Shown: positions 51,903 through 62,400, counted from the stretch's first letter. The stretch: 64,000 nucleotides of DNA from Marinicella sediminis (GCF_002000055.1 NZ_MVBD01000008.1:1-64000), one strand, 5' to 3'. Notes: a model not told the origin generated them from the sequence alone. Made by a program: numbers and translations.

Positions 51903-53067
51903 TCGAGGTACCTGAAGGCCACATGCTTCACTTGACTCAGGGTGTGCAGTGGATGAGGGTTGTCATCGATCAAGGCGATTTTACCTTCCCATGATTGACC
52001 ATCTGTGGTGGTAAGGTCAGCATCAACCCAGTTGCTGCCTAAGGATGATTGGGCATGGCCTGGGGATTCAGGTGTCGGCTTTTGACCTGGTTGATTTGTA
52101 ATAATTGCAGGTCATTGGCAATGCGTTTAAGCATGCGTTTGCTTTCTCCCTCGCGGTAGTCATTATCGATGACTTTCTGAAAATAGTTTCGTGCCTGGTT
52201 AAATTCATCCAACCAATAGTGAATTTGCGCGATGTTGTAGTAACTGGCATAGCGCATTTTTCTGTGGGCCCTTTTGTTACTGGGGTAGCGTTTGGGGATT
52301 TCATCGAGGAATCGAATGATCGGTAACAAGGCGGGTTTTAAAGCAGCGACGTCATCATGAGGGGCCATTTGCCCAAAGATGGCTTTGAGGTCCTGTTCGA
52401 CTTTTTTGTAATCAGCATATTCCGGGTATTTTTTTGAATCCATGATCAAAAAACTGGTTTCACCGAAGATGGGTTGGTAGCCATGCATGGCATTGAGTTT
52501 GTCGTTAAATTCAATCATGGTTTCATATAAAAACTCATGGTACAACTCTGCCCTTAACTCGTTGATGTTGTGGTTAAGGTAGTTCCAGGCTGATGTTTGT
52601 GACGGAGTGGTTTCGCCCTTGTGTTTGATATAAGACGATCCATAGCGATGGGATTGTTGTTTCCCATCGGGGTAGTGAATGATGATCCGTGCACCGACTG
52701 AGTATTCCAGTTCAGGTGTGTAGGTGTATTTGATCCTGGTCTGGCCATCACGGTTTTTGTCTTCCCTCTTGTGGGTTTTGACCCGCGTTTCCTGAATTTT
52801 AAGCGTATCAAACCGGAACTCAATGTGTAAATAGCCGGCTTTTTCTACCCGATTAAAGCCATGTAACCTGAAGGTGTTTTCAATGGTTTGCCTGGTTTCA
52901 TAGGTGTCATAAAAGGCGCTGACCTGAGTGCTGACTGTTCTGTTCCCCAATTGGGTGATGGGATCTGTGGGCAGTTGTATGTAGGCCACGTTCGCTGATT
53001 TTCTGTCCAGGTCCAAAGCTTTGACCGGGCCGGTCAATGCCAGACATAAAATGAACCAGTATTTCAT
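51899..53067 (-). pseudogene. secreted hypothetical protein with a frameshift near its 3' end
   Basis: From ATG 53067 the frame encodes a signal peptide (WFILCLALTGPVKALD) and about 325 residues. These include a beta-rich region (YLHIEFRFDTLKIQE, VGARIIIHYPDGKQQSHRYG) and TPR-like helices near the end (ASYYNIAQIHYWLDEFNQA). It stops at 52039. Directly after, another frame is clearly coding (GSNWVDADLTTTDGQSW, then LIDDNPHPLHTLSQVKHVAF) up to TGA 51899. The original protein was therefore about 45 residues longer and overlapped the FG-GAP gene. Alternatively, a junction between two genes lies here. No known domain. Confidence 0.55.
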
Positions 53068-53238
53068 GTTTTTTTAATTGTCTGTGGTGATTGTTGGTGA
53101 TTCTATCGCATATCTCCTTCATTGGCTTTGGGTTTTTGTGTATTTCCTGGTTATGGTCAGTGAACAAAAAAGTGGCGCATTTGGGTGAATGCCGACGCAT
53201 GTATGAATAGGGGACATCCATCACAGCCAGGAGTTATC

Positions 53239-56200
53239 ATGGAACAATCAGCCACTGATCCAATCAACAGCAGCATTTCTTTACCCGCTCAATTCATCCG
53301 TTATTTAAGGTGGTATTGTCTGATGGTTTTGGGGTTTTTTTCACTGCCGTTAAATGCGGCCACATCTGATGTCATCTATTTGGATGGGTTTGAAGACCGG
53401 CCATTGTTTTTTCCCAGGGTATCATCTGCCGCTCAGGAACCTGTGAATGATGGTGATGATGCCCATGGGGCAGCTGTTTATGGAGAACAGGTGAGTGTGG
53501 TGCTCAGTTCCGGGGAGGCCAGGCTGGATCGCACAGACCTCACCGTACCGGGACGGGGACAGTTGAATTTTGCTTTTACCCGCCGACATCGCAGTCAATT
53601 GGAGTATGACGGCCCTCTGGGTCATGGCTGGGATTTTATTTACAACGAGCGTTTGCAAATTACCTCAAATGGGAATGTGCAGCGATCCAATGGCAAAGGA
53701 CATGTGGCCTCATGGACGTTGAATCCTGATGACAGTTACACTGCCCCGAAAGGATATTTCGGCACCTTGACCCTGGAACTCGATGGTCATTATCTGTTGC
53801 GTGAGCCGGATGGCTTTAAACGAACGTATTCTGCGCAGGGTAGGCTGGTCCAATATCAGGATCGCTTTGGTAATTCAATGGCTTTCAGTTACGACGGGTC
53901 AGGAAACCTGACCGGGATTATGGATGTTTTTGGACGCAGCTATGAACTGGATTATAAGTACATCGCAGGGCGCGACCGACTGGTGACATTGCGTGATTAC
54001 AGTCTGCGGGAGTGGACCTATGGTTATGATTCAGCTGGTCATTTGGTGACCGTGCGAACACCCCTGGTGACCGGTACTTCGACTGGCAATGATTTTCCAG
54101 CTGGTCGCAGCGAACATTACAGTTATTATGATCAGGGCCAGACAGCACCTGTTCTGCATAACCTTGAATCAGTGACTTTTCCTCAGGAGGCGGCAGATAT
54201 GGGGCCTGCTGGCATCAGCATCAGTTACGGCAGCAGCGGTGTTGAGTCAGATCGTGTGGTGGCATTGACAGTTGGTGGTACCAATGCATCGGCCACACCT
54301 GCCGGAGGCACTGTGATATTTGATTACCAGACAATCAACAGTGGTATTCCACTGGGTGATCCTTCGGTGATCAGGCTGGAAGTTTCGCTGCTGGAACGCA
54401 ATGGCCTGCAGAAAATGTACTTGATCAATGAATTGAACCATCTGAAGGAACTGCGTGAATTGACCCAGGGACTCAGACCGGTGGAGCCCGCTGATCACTA
54501 CGCTACCAGGTTCAGTTATGATGCCGATGGGCAAATGACCGAAAAAATCATGCCTGAAGGCAACATTCATCAATTTGCATACCACAGTACGGGAAATCGG
54601 GCACAGCAAAAAAACGCAGTTGAAATCAGACAGATTGCCGACCTCGACCGAGGCGGAGGTGAAGACCTGGTGACCACCATGACCTATGAACCTGTTTTCA
54701 ATCAATTGTTCAGTGAAACGGGCCCCAGGGGCAATGCAGCATCATTCATTCCACCATTGGGAAGTCATACAGCAGCACGGTATACCAGGCATTATCTTTT
54801 TGATTATCAGGAACACAACCTGACAATCCCAGATGTGGTGAAGTACGGTATTGACTTGGGCAGCATACCAAGAAACCTGGGAGACCTGAATCAGGATGGA
54901 CAAACCGATCAGCTACTTGGACTGTGGGTGAGGCGTGAGGAACCTGCTGTGTTGCTGAGGGTGGATGCGCATCAAGCCATCTCCACCGGCAGCACAACGC
55001 AAAACATCATCACCGAGGCGCAGTGGAATGACCGGGGCCAACAGGTGGCCGAAATTGATGCTGAAGGCAACATCAGCAGTTTTGTTTATCACCCTGAAAA
55101 TGATCCTGATGGTGATGGTCTCATCATTCCGGGACAGCCTTCATCATTGAATCGAGGTTATCTGGCAAGTGACATCAAAGACAGTGCGCCTGCATCCAAC
55201 CGGCGTACCGCCCCTGTCCCACCAGCTGAGCTGAAAACCTTCTATGGCTATGACCCGGGTGGCAATGTCAACAGTCTGCAAAATCCCCGGGGCGTGGTGA
55301 CAACATATGAGTACAACACGTTGAATGAGTTATTGGTTGAAACCCGTGGTGCCAACGTTGATGAGGCTGTGTTGCAGGGTGAACTGGTTACCGGTGAAAC
55401 GGCGTTTGGTTATCAACAAAGACATCATTACGACCACAATGGCAGGGTGGTGCTTAAAGAGGTGCAGAATGAGGCATCGGTATCGGTGACGGCTGGCGTG
55501 GGTGATTGGGTTGAACTCATCCACACCTATGACATCCTTGGTGGTCTGTTGAGTACTGCGGTGGAAATTGATGCGGCCAGTCAGGCAGTGACCCAATGGC
55601 AATACGATGGCAATGAGAACCTGGTGCGGGTCACTCATCCGCAGGGCAATCAGGTGTCTTATGAATATGATGAGCGAGATCTTCTGTTCAAAGAGGTCCG
55701 TGGGTTTGCCTCTGCTGACGAGGCAATTGTGCAGTACGATTATGACCTGAATGGCAATGTGTCAAGGCGGTTGGATGCCGAAGACAATGATGCCGTGGCG
55801 GGGCCCGAAGAAACCCTCCGTGTGTATGACGGTTTTGATCGCAACACCCAAGTCATTGATGCCATCGGCAATCAGGTGCAATGGTTTTATGATGTGGCTT
55901 CAAACCGCATCCGCATGCAAGTCTCTGGACACCGGGCCAACCAACCTGGTGCCGGCAATGTGTTACTGAAGGATGAGTTTTATGTGCATGATGAATTGAA
56001 CCGCCAGTATCAGCGGGATCAGGTGTTGTTTCTTGCCGATGGTTTTAATCCATTGCGCCCTGAAGATTTGCGTGATGACAACAATGATGGAATGGTTACC
56101 GAATTCACGGAATACGATGCTTTATCGCGTGTCACTTACCTCAGTGAGGACGACGGTGACACCAAACAAACCGTTTACGATGGCGTCAGTCGCAGTTTAT

Positions 56201-58914
56201 TTAGCCTGGACCCCCTGGGCAACAGCGTGGCTTACACATACGATGCCAACAGCAATGTGCTGAGCCTGACCGAAACCGATGTCAGTGATACCACTGCTGT
56301 GGCTGATGAAACCTTTGTGACCCGCTATGTCTATGATCAGCTTAACCGGCTGGTCCGGGAAACCGATCAAGTGGGTCGTACCAAGCGATACCACTATGAC
56401 AGCCGTGACAACATCAGGGAGAAGTCCGATGCCCAAAATCCCAATCTGGTGGTCGATCCCTGGTCCGTATATCCGGGTAATATCAATCAGCCAGGCAACC
56501 GCAGTCACTACGCATATGATGGGCGGGACCTGGTACTCCTTGAACGGCAGGAATTACGGGTTGGTGGCAACGGCAGTGGAGCCCTGGACACCAGTAACCC
56601 ACTGAACCCGGATGGCTTCATTGACTTGCTGTACTGGTATAACCTGAATGGCTTGCTGTCAGCAGTGATTGATGACAATGGTAACACCACACAATATTTT
56701 TATGATGCCCGAGACCGGCAGGTTCAGCAATTGAATGCCGATGGTACGGTCCTGACTCAGATGTATGATCGTGATAACAACCTGATTGCAATCACTGATC
56801 CAAATGGCTCAGTGATCACCCAGACCTTCGATGGGATCAATCGCCTGGTACAACGGGATATCAACCGAGGTCAAGGGGTGATTGGTACCACCCAGGAAAC
56901 ACATCAATATGATGGCCTCTCAAGAGTAACCCGGACGGTGGACAACAACGGCACTGCCAGTGATCATCAAGTGGACAGGATTTATGACTCATTGAATCGT
57001 CTGATTGAAGAACAACAGGATTTTGAACCTTATTCGAATGTGTTGGCTGGAGATGATCGCAGATTGAGTCTGAGTTATCCAAGCAGCCGAAACATTGAAT
57101 ACACCCACGATGCACTCAACAGGGTGGTTCAGGTGGTTGAACCCAATCCGTCAGGCATCAGCAACAGAGGACCCTTGCCGTCACTGACGGTGTTATCAAC
57201 TGACTGGATGGGCCCAGAGGCTTGTAGTGAAGCCTGTCCATGTGATGCCAGGCCGTTGCACATGGCAATGGGTAATGACACCAGTCTGAGCTTTCTGGAC
57301 ATCGGGCAGACCAATAACGTGGGTTACAGTGCCGTGCGTGAACCGATTGGGATGGTGCATCTGGATTCTGGCATACCATTCATTGACCGTTCTTACGGCT
57401 ACAACCGCAACTACATGCGCATCAGTGAGCTGATGTCCGACTTGCCTGGTGGGCCTGAAAACCTGTATGAACTGGATTCTGCCTATCGTTCTGAAAGCAC
57501 GTTCATTGATGACTTCGGTGGCGAGACTTTTTCGCAGTTGATTGAATACCAGCTGGATGGTGTGGGCAATCGTGATTCGGTTGATTTCACTCAGGATTTT
57601 GGTGGTCCGCCGATACAGTTTTCAGATAATTACACCCTCAATAACATGAATGAATATGACTCTGCAGGTGGCGCTGGTCCACAACTGCATGATGACAATG
57701 GCAACCTGACTGATTCAGCTGGATTCCTCTATTTCTATGACTATCGTAACCGACTCATCGAAGTGCGCCGCAAAAGTGACAACGCTTTGCGTGCGCTTTA
57801 TGAATATGACACGTTCAACCGTCGGGTACAAAGGACCACTTATCAAATGCCAACCACCACGGTGGATGAAGAAAGACGCTACTTGTATGATGGCTGGCAT
57901 GTCATAGAAGAGTGGGCCAGTGATGCCGATTACAACAACAATGGACCCATAGCTTCTTATGTTTTTGGAGCCGGTATAGACCAACCCACTCAAATGGAGA
58001 CTTCTGTGTCAGCCACGGTGCCTGGAACATTCTGGTTTCACCGTGATGTCAGGAATAATGTGGTTGCCATGAGTGATGAGTCCGGAACTCAGGTCGAACA
58101 AACCAGATATGATGATTTTGGTCAGTTTGAACAAAGCGTGTCAATCGATAACCGTCTGCTTTATCAGGGTCGGCGTTATGATCCTGAAACCGGGTTGTTT
58201 TATTTCCGCAACCGGTATTACAACCCCGCCACCGGACGCTTCATGCAACGTGATCCGGTATGGGATCCAAACAATGTGGGCAATGCTTACACGTTTGTTG
58301 GTAACAATCCGGTATCAGCTCTGGATCCGATGGGAACTGACGTCTGGATTGAGGGCAGTTCAGGCTCAGAGCCAGCCGGGCATCAGTCATTGTGTATCGG
58401 TGATCCCAATGGTCATTACATCTCATTCAGTTTTGGGGCCAGTGGTACCAGTTGGAAATGGGGGTTGACCGGTGAGGTGTATCAGGACACAGAACTGGGT
58501 GGTGACATCATTGAAGACTCTTATTACAAAACATCGAAGAAAGTTGATACCCGCATCAAAAAACTTCTCAGAAAATTGATTGGCAGTAAATATTACTACC
58601 GGTTATTCAACCGCAATTGTCGCTGGTGGTCGCAGACCCAATTTAAATTCATTGCCAAGGAACTGGAAAAACACAAAAAAGGCACCAAGACCAAACCGCC
58701 CAAGCGTAAACCCAGGAAAAAACCCAATGTCGGTGGCTTGCCTGGGGTGATTCAACCCACCAGACCCTTCAGCCGGGCTACTTCAGGGCCAACCACGACC
58801 ACGGTAGAGCCCTCGACTTCCAGTACCGGTGCCACGGGTTCTACTTCGAAACCATCCAGTACTGTACCGAGTACTCCGGTTCCAAGCAGTTCCGGTTCAA
58901 CAGCCAAGAAATGA
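53239..58914 (+). CDS. secreted RHS/YD-repeat protein with a possible permuted papain-like C-terminal domain
   Basis: An 1891-residue protein from ATG 53239 (AGGAG six bases upstream). The signal peptide is WYCLMVLGFFSLPLNAAT, directly followed by SDVIYLDGFED. After a DUF6531-like start there are dozens of YD repeats (YDANSNVLSLTETD, YDSRDNIREKSDAQN). The RHS core end is ETGLFYFRNRYYNPATGRFM at about residue 1645. The variable C-terminus begins after NPVSALDPMGTD: it has GHQSLCIGDPNGHYISFSFG, then LFNRNCRWWSQTQF, a His-first, Asn-Cys-later order as in permuted NlpC/P60 or LRAT-like papain folds. A basic and a Ser/Thr/Pro tail close it. No immunity gene or PAAR motif is evident. Confidence 0.85.
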   Translation: MEQSATDPINSSISLPAQFIRYLRWYCLMVLGFFSLPLNAATSDVIYLDGFEDRPLFFPRVSSAAQEPVNDGDDAHGAAVYGEQVSVVLSSGEARLDRTDLTVPGRGQLNFAFTRRHRSQLEYDGPLGHGWDFIYNERLQITSNGNVQRSNGKGHVASWTLNPDDSYTAPKGYFGTLTLELDGHYLLREPDGFKRTYSAQGRLVQYQDRFGNSMAFSYDGSGNLTGIMDVFGRSYELDYKYIAGRDRLVTLRDYSLREWTYGYDSAGHLVTVRTPLVTGTSTGNDFPAGRSEHYSYYDQGQTAPVLHNLESVTFPQEAADMGPAGISISYGSSGVESDRVVALTVGGTNASATPAGGTVIFDYQTINSGIPLGDPSVIRLEVSLLERNGLQKMYLINELNHLKELRELTQGLRPVEPADHYATRFSYDADGQMTEKIMPEGNIHQFAYHSTGNRAQQKNAVEIRQIADLDRGGGEDLVTTMTYEPVFNQLFSETGPRGNAASFIPPLGSHTAARYTRHYLFDYQEHNLTIPDVVKYGIDLGSIPRNLGDLNQDGQTDQLLGLWVRREEPAVLLRVDAHQAISTGSTTQNIITEAQWNDRGQQVAEIDAEGNISSFVYHPENDPDGDGLIIPGQPSSLNRGYLASDIKDSAPASNRRTAPVPPAELKTFYGYDPGGNVNSLQNPRGVVTTYEYNTLNELLVETRGANVDEAVLQGELVTGETAFGYQQRHHYDHNGRVVLKEVQNEASVSVTAGVGDWVELIHTYDILGGLLSTAVEIDAASQAVTQWQYDGNENLVRVTHPQGNQVSYEYDERDLLFKEVRGFASADEAIVQYDYDLNGNVSRRLDAEDNDAVAGPEETLRVYDGFDRNTQVIDAIGNQVQWFYDVASNRIRMQVSGHRANQPGAGNVLLKDEFYVHDELNRQYQRDQVLFLADGFNPLRPEDLRDDNNDGMVTEFTEYDALSRVTYLSEDDGDTKQTVYDGVSRSLFSLDPLGNSVAYTYDANSNVLSLTETDVSDTTAVADETFVTRYVYDQLNRLVRETDQVGRTKRYHYDSRDNIREKSDAQNPNLVVDPWSVYPGNINQPGNRSHYAYDGRDLVLLERQELRVGGNGSGALDTSNPLNPDGFIDLLYWYNLNGLLSAVIDDNGNTTQYFYDARDRQVQQLNADGTVLTQMYDRDNNLIAITDPNGSVITQTFDGINRLVQRDINRGQGVIGTTQETHQYDGLSRVTRTVDNNGTASDHQVDRIYDSLNRLIEEQQDFEPYSNVLAGDDRRLSLSYPSSRNIEYTHDALNRVVQVVEPNPSGISNRGPLPSLTVLSTDWMGPEACSEACPCDARPLHMAMGNDTSLSFLDIGQTNNVGYSAVREPIGMVHLDSGIPFIDRSYGYNRNYMRISELMSDLPGGPENLYELDSAYRSESTFIDDFGGETFSQLIEYQLDGVGNRDSVDFTQDFGGPPIQFSDNYTLNNMNEYDSAGGAGPQLHDDNGNLTDSAGFLYFYDYRNRLIEVRRKSDNALRALYEYDTFNRRVQRTTYQMPTTTVDEERRYLYDGWHVIEEWASDADYNNNGPIASYVFGAGIDQPTQMETSVSATVPGTFWFHRDVRNNVVAMSDESGTQVEQTRYDDFGQFEQSVSIDNRLLYQGRRYDPETGLFYFRNRYYNPATGRFMQRDPVWDPNNVGNAYTFVGNNPVSALDPMGTDVWIEGSSGSEPAGHQSLCIGDPNGHYISFSFGASGTSWKWGLTGEVYQDTELGGDIIEDSYYKTSKKVDTRIKKLLRKLIGSKYYYRLFNRNCRWWSQTQFKFIAKELEKHKKGTKTKPPKRKPRKKPNVGGLPGVIQPTRPFSRATSGPTTTTVEPSTSSTGATGSTSKPSSTVPSTPVPSSSGSTAKK

Positions 58915-58937
58915 CCGGTTAAGGTGAAAATAACAAG

Positions 58938-58975
58938 AGCCTGAGCCAACACGGTTGGCCCGGGTTTTGATGTTT
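58938..58975 (+). terminator. probable terminator of the RHS gene
   Basis: AGCCTGAGCCAAC and GTTGGCCCGGGTTTT pair over about 11 bp with one mismatch and a 3-base loop, followed by a short T run, some 23 bases after the RHS stop. In the rest of the gap, to 59268, I see no gene, repeat or RNA that I can support. Confidence 0.6.
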
Positions 58976-59268
58976 GTTCTGGATACAGAAACGCGAAGTT
59001 TGCCAGGATGGGGTGGCTTTTGTCAGTATAATGATGGTGGTTCCTGAACCTTCTGGGATGTGACTCAATGAAAGGATTTGCTGAATATAGCTCATCACAT
59101 AACCATCGGATTTTGTTGGGAATCGATGGTGAGGTTGACTGTTCTGGTATCATTGCCTGTGTGATGATTTGAACGTAAAAACTGAATCCATTGGTGCGTT
59201 GATTGTTTATACTGATGGTCCATGAAGGGCCTTTTTGTAATTTTCAGGAAAAGTTTTAAAATCCACCC

Positions 59269-60273
59269 ATGTTAATCAATATTCAAATACTGAGGGGACT
59301 GGCTGCATTGTGGGTTTTTCTGCATCATTCACTGCCACATTTTGCTTATTTAAAGCTCTCATCACCGTTGTTTGAGTCCATTGCCGGTTATGGCTACATG
59401 GGTGTTGATGTGTTTTTTGTCATCAGTGGTCTGGTGATTGCCAAAAGCATCGAAAATACTGACTTCGGATACCACCAATCAAGGCGATTTATCATAAAAA
59501 GATTCAGCAGAATTTATCTGGGGTTTTGGCCGGTTTTTATTTTGACATTGGCACTGGTATATTATTTCGATGCCACGAAAGTCATGTCTCATGAACTCGT
59601 CAAATCATTTTTTCTGTTGGGTATAATAGCCGAAGACTTATTCATACCTCCAGCTTGGTCACTGGCATTTGAATTGTATTTTTATGTGTTGACCGGGCTG
59701 ATGTTATTGTCCGGAAGGTTTAATCATCACCTGATGTTTGCCCTGTTGATGATTTTAACTGTGATCAAAATCAACTGGATTGAATATGGTGTTAATGAGG
59801 CATTGGATTTGGTGTTTACCCCGATGTTGCTGGAGTTTCTGATGGGATTTTATCTTTGGAAATACCGGCATATACTCATAAAGCCTCAATGGGCGGTCGT
59901 TTTTGTGGGCATCATGGTTTTTGCCTTGTGGATTTCTGTGGAATATTTTCTGGTAGCCACTTCATTCCGGCCAGTCTCTGTGGGTTTATTTGCATTTTCA
60001 TTGGTGGCTCTGGCTTTGATTTTTGAAAGCAAACTACCAGGGTTTTTATCCGCAGTTCTCAAGCCAGTTGGCGACAGTTCATACACTTTGTATCTCTTGC
60101 ATTTCCTGCTGCTTTTCTTGTTTCATGCCACTGGCTTCAGGGGCTGGTTGTTGTTGAATGGTTATTCATTGACTGGTTATCTGATGCTGATTATTTCTGT
60201 AGTTCTCATCAGTTATGTGTTCTATCGTTTGGTCGAGAAACCGTTGTATCAGGTGGTCAGCAGAAGATCATAA
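59269..60273 (+). CDS. acyltransferase-3 family membrane protein (OafA/YrhL-like)
   Basis: A 334-residue integral membrane protein with about ten helices. The family signature is at the N-terminus: IQILRGLAALWVFLHHSLPH with the catalytic-type histidine, then GYGYMGVDVFFVISGLVIAK and the basic FIIKRFSRIYLGFW loop. PPAWSLAFELYFYVL matches the second conserved block. It probably transfers acetyl or similar groups to surface polysaccharide or lipid at the inner membrane. The 58-residue SGNH extension of longer members is absent. It stands alone, with no other polysaccharide genes nearby. Confidence 0.9.
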   Translation: MLINIQILRGLAALWVFLHHSLPHFAYLKLSSPLFESIAGYGYMGVDVFFVISGLVIAKSIENTDFGYHQSRRFIIKRFSRIYLGFWPVFILTLALVYYFDATKVMSHELVKSFFLLGIIAEDLFIPPAWSLAFELYFYVLTGLMLLSGRFNHHLMFALLMILTVIKINWIEYGVNEALDLVFTPMLLEFLMGFYLWKYRHILIKPQWAVVFVGIMVFALWISVEYFLVATSFRPVSVGLFAFSLVALALIFESKLPGFLSAVLKPVGDSSYTLYLLHFLLLFLFHATGFRGWLLLNGYSLTGYLMLIISVVLISYVFYRLVEKPLYQVVSRRS

Positions 60274-60390
60274 TTGGACGGACTCAATCAGTTTGAACCC
60301 CCTCGTGTGATAACAATAAGTATTCATGGTGTAAATTTGGCGGTGGGATAATGGCTCAGAAAATGCTGAATAAACAAAAAATGTTTGCCT

Positions 60391-61047
60391 TCACTCACCA
60401 GACAGGTAGCGCAGTATTTTACCTTTGAATGGTTCACTGGCCGGGTCTTCATTGGGGGCGTTTGTCTGGCTGTGGGCGAATCCCAATGTGGTCATGGCTT
60501 TGCTGAATTTGCTGTGCAGACCACGGCCCGGGTCGACTATGATGACTTCGCAGTTTGGTTTGGCATGTTGCTTGATGAATTGTGACAGTAAATGAATGTG
60601 TTCAGTTTCATACAGCAGGTCGCTGCCTACGATCAGGTTAAAACGACCCAATCCAGTGTGCTGATTGTCCCATCCAGTGCGCAGAAAAGGAATCACTTCG
60701 CCATCATTCAGAGCGGTGTTGCTGAGCAGGAATTCACCGGCCATGGGATGGTGATCTGTGGCCGTGATGTCCTCGTGCCGGGCGTTGAGTAATAAACTGG
60801 ATAATCCGATACCACAACCGACTTCCAGAATTCTCAGTCCCCGGGTGTCTTTGTCGTCCAGTATCCGGGCCAGCACCTGGCTGGATTCCCACACCACGCC
60901 AAACAATGGCCATTGTGCTGATGAAATACCAAAGGCCGCAGCCACGCCATCGGGATCGGCATATTGCTGGCGGTCACGCAGGGTTTTGATGTGGATGTCC
61001 TGGTGGGTGAATTCGATGGTTTGGTATTTGATTCGGTAGGTTGACAT
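60391..61047 (-). CDS. METTL21-like (Methyltransf_16) class I methyltransferase
   Basis: A 218-residue soluble protein. The family layout is clear: PLFGVVWESSQVLARIL, motif I LRILEVGCGIGLSSLLL (about residues 72-88), DITATDHHPM, then FNLIVGSDLLYETEHIHLL, the (D/E)xxY-type substrate block. Relatives methylate lysine or histidine side chains of proteins; the target here is unknown. GGAGCAC precedes the ATG. It is convergent with the acyltransferase gene and divergent from the next secreted protein. Confidence 0.8.
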   Translation of the reverse strand: MSTYRIKYQTIEFTHQDIHIKTLRDRQQYADPDGVAAAFGISSAQWPLFGVVWESSQVLARILDDKDTRGLRILEVGCGIGLSSLLLNARHEDITATDHHPMAGEFLLSNTALNDGEVIPFLRTGWDNQHTGLGRFNLIVGSDLLYETEHIHLLSQFIKQHAKPNCEVIIVDPGRGLHSKFSKAMTTLGFAHSQTNAPNEDPASEPFKGKILRYLSGE

Positions 61048-61364
61048 GCTGTGCTCCTGAAGTTGAGGAAACGCAACAAGCCATCATCACTGATTCGCCA
61101 CGACTGATCGAATGAAACAATCTGTATGAATGATTATATACCAAAGACATGACTGAATGATTTAATCGTTGTTGTTGGCCCCGATAAACACCGATTTTTA
61201 AGAGGGCAGAAGCATCGCCTTGCGTATCTGTTTTATTCCGTGTGATCAACGAAACAGTTGAGAATGTGCTGTTCACCAATGAATACCGATGGCTACGCTT
61301 GTTTGTTGGCTGAATCACAAAATCAGATGCGGATTTTGGATACCATGGTGATTCTGCTTAATCA
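61048..61364. other. intergenic region without a recognisable gene
   Basis: This 317-base divergent gap should contain promoters for the methyltransferase (leftward) and the secreted protein (rightward). I see no convincing promoter pair, RNA gene, repeat or terminator, and all short frames lack coding character. Confidence 0.6.
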
Positions 61365-62306
61365 TTGGAAGCTGAAATCAAATCAACCACTATCACACAG
61401 TCAGCAGCAAACCGGTTTGCCTCATTGAGCATCGTGTTGCTGTTGGTCTCATGGTATGCATCTGCAGCTGACAGGGCATTGCAAGACCTGTCCGGTACTG
61501 CTCAACCAACGGCACCCGGGTTCATCGAAGATTACCAATCCCCAGGTGATCTGACGGTGTTGTCATCAGTGGCCAATTTGTCAGGAATTACCTACAACTG
61601 GGTGGCTGACCAATACGTCACGGTTCATCAAAATCAATACTGTCGATATGATGCGCAGTTCAATGAGTTGTTTTGCGGGTCTTTGGCCTGTGGAGATTGT
61701 GAGGATATTTTCTTTCTGGGAACAGCAGATGGTATGTATGAATATGCCCTGGTAGAAGAGGGCGGATCAGAAGGATCTGTAGCCATCGTTCAGGCGCCGA
61801 TCAGCACGCACAACCTTCGCTTGGATCAAGAGACAGTTCAATGGCTGACTTATGCCAACACGGCGGGAGGTGATTCGGGAGAAGGCGTGGCATTTGATGG
61901 GGTCAGTGATACTTTTTATGTGTGCATCGAAGATCCGCAAATGCAGGTGCTGAGTTTTGCCCGTCCCGCCCATGATGACGATCTGAGTTTTGCTGATGGG
62001 TCATTGTCAGTGACAGAGGTGTTGTCACACGCCCAGTTGAGTGCTGTTTTGGGCGCAGGAGCCGACTTGTCCAGTTGTTACTTTCATGAATTCACCGGCC
62101 GCCTGTGGCTGATGTCTCACCTGGCACATAACATCAGTGACATTGACTTTTCAGGCGTATTACATGGCCAAATCGAGCTTCCGGTCAGTCAATTTGAGGG
62201 ATTTACCTTCAATCATGATTTCAGTCAGCTCATTGTGGTTTCTGAACCCAATTTGTACCAGGTCTATCACGCTGCTGATTTGATTTTTGAAGCGGGGTTC
62301 GACTGA
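61365..62306 (+). CDS. secreted protein, possibly SdiA-regulated-like propeller, with IFxxGFD C-terminus
   Basis: A 313-residue protein whose first in-frame start is TTG 61365; no ATG precedes the signal peptide (LSIVLLLVSWYASAADR). The mature part has propeller-like segments (LSGITYNWVADQYVTVHQN, SGEGVAFDGVSDTFYVCIED, FEGFTFNHDFSQLIVVSE), which fit the SdiA-regulated/DNase-like propeller family only loosely. It ends AADLIFEAGFD, the terminal signature seen in other secreted proteins of this window. A CLACGDCED cysteine cluster is present. Predicted periplasmic or extracellular; no enzymatic residues are apparent. Confidence 0.6.
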   Translation: MEAEIKSTTITQSAANRFASLSIVLLLVSWYASAADRALQDLSGTAQPTAPGFIEDYQSPGDLTVLSSVANLSGITYNWVADQYVTVHQNQYCRYDAQFNELFCGSLACGDCEDIFFLGTADGMYEYALVEEGGSEGSVAIVQAPISTHNLRLDQETVQWLTYANTAGGDSGEGVAFDGVSDTFYVCIEDPQMQVLSFARPAHDDDLSFADGSLSVTEVLSHAQLSAVLGAGADLSSCYFHEFTGRLWLMSHLAHNISDIDFSGVLHGQIELPVSQFEGFTFNHDFSQLIVVSEPNLYQVYHAADLIFEAGFD

Positions 62307-62400
62307 ATACGTCCAATTCATCTGGTCGGTGACGGGCCGTTGACTTCATGCGAAATTGACAGTCAAGATGTCATGATTGGCTTTTTCACTGTGAACTACC

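Noticed and set aside
53239-58914. Type VI secretion RHS effector with immunity gene
   Set aside because: There is a Sec signal peptide, no PAAR or VgrG gene nearby, and the next gene in the same direction is an acyltransferase more than 350 bases away.
58752-59153. Open frame opposite the RHS tail
   Set aside because: Its valine-rich end is antisense to the Ser/Thr/Pro tail and the 5' part has no coding character.
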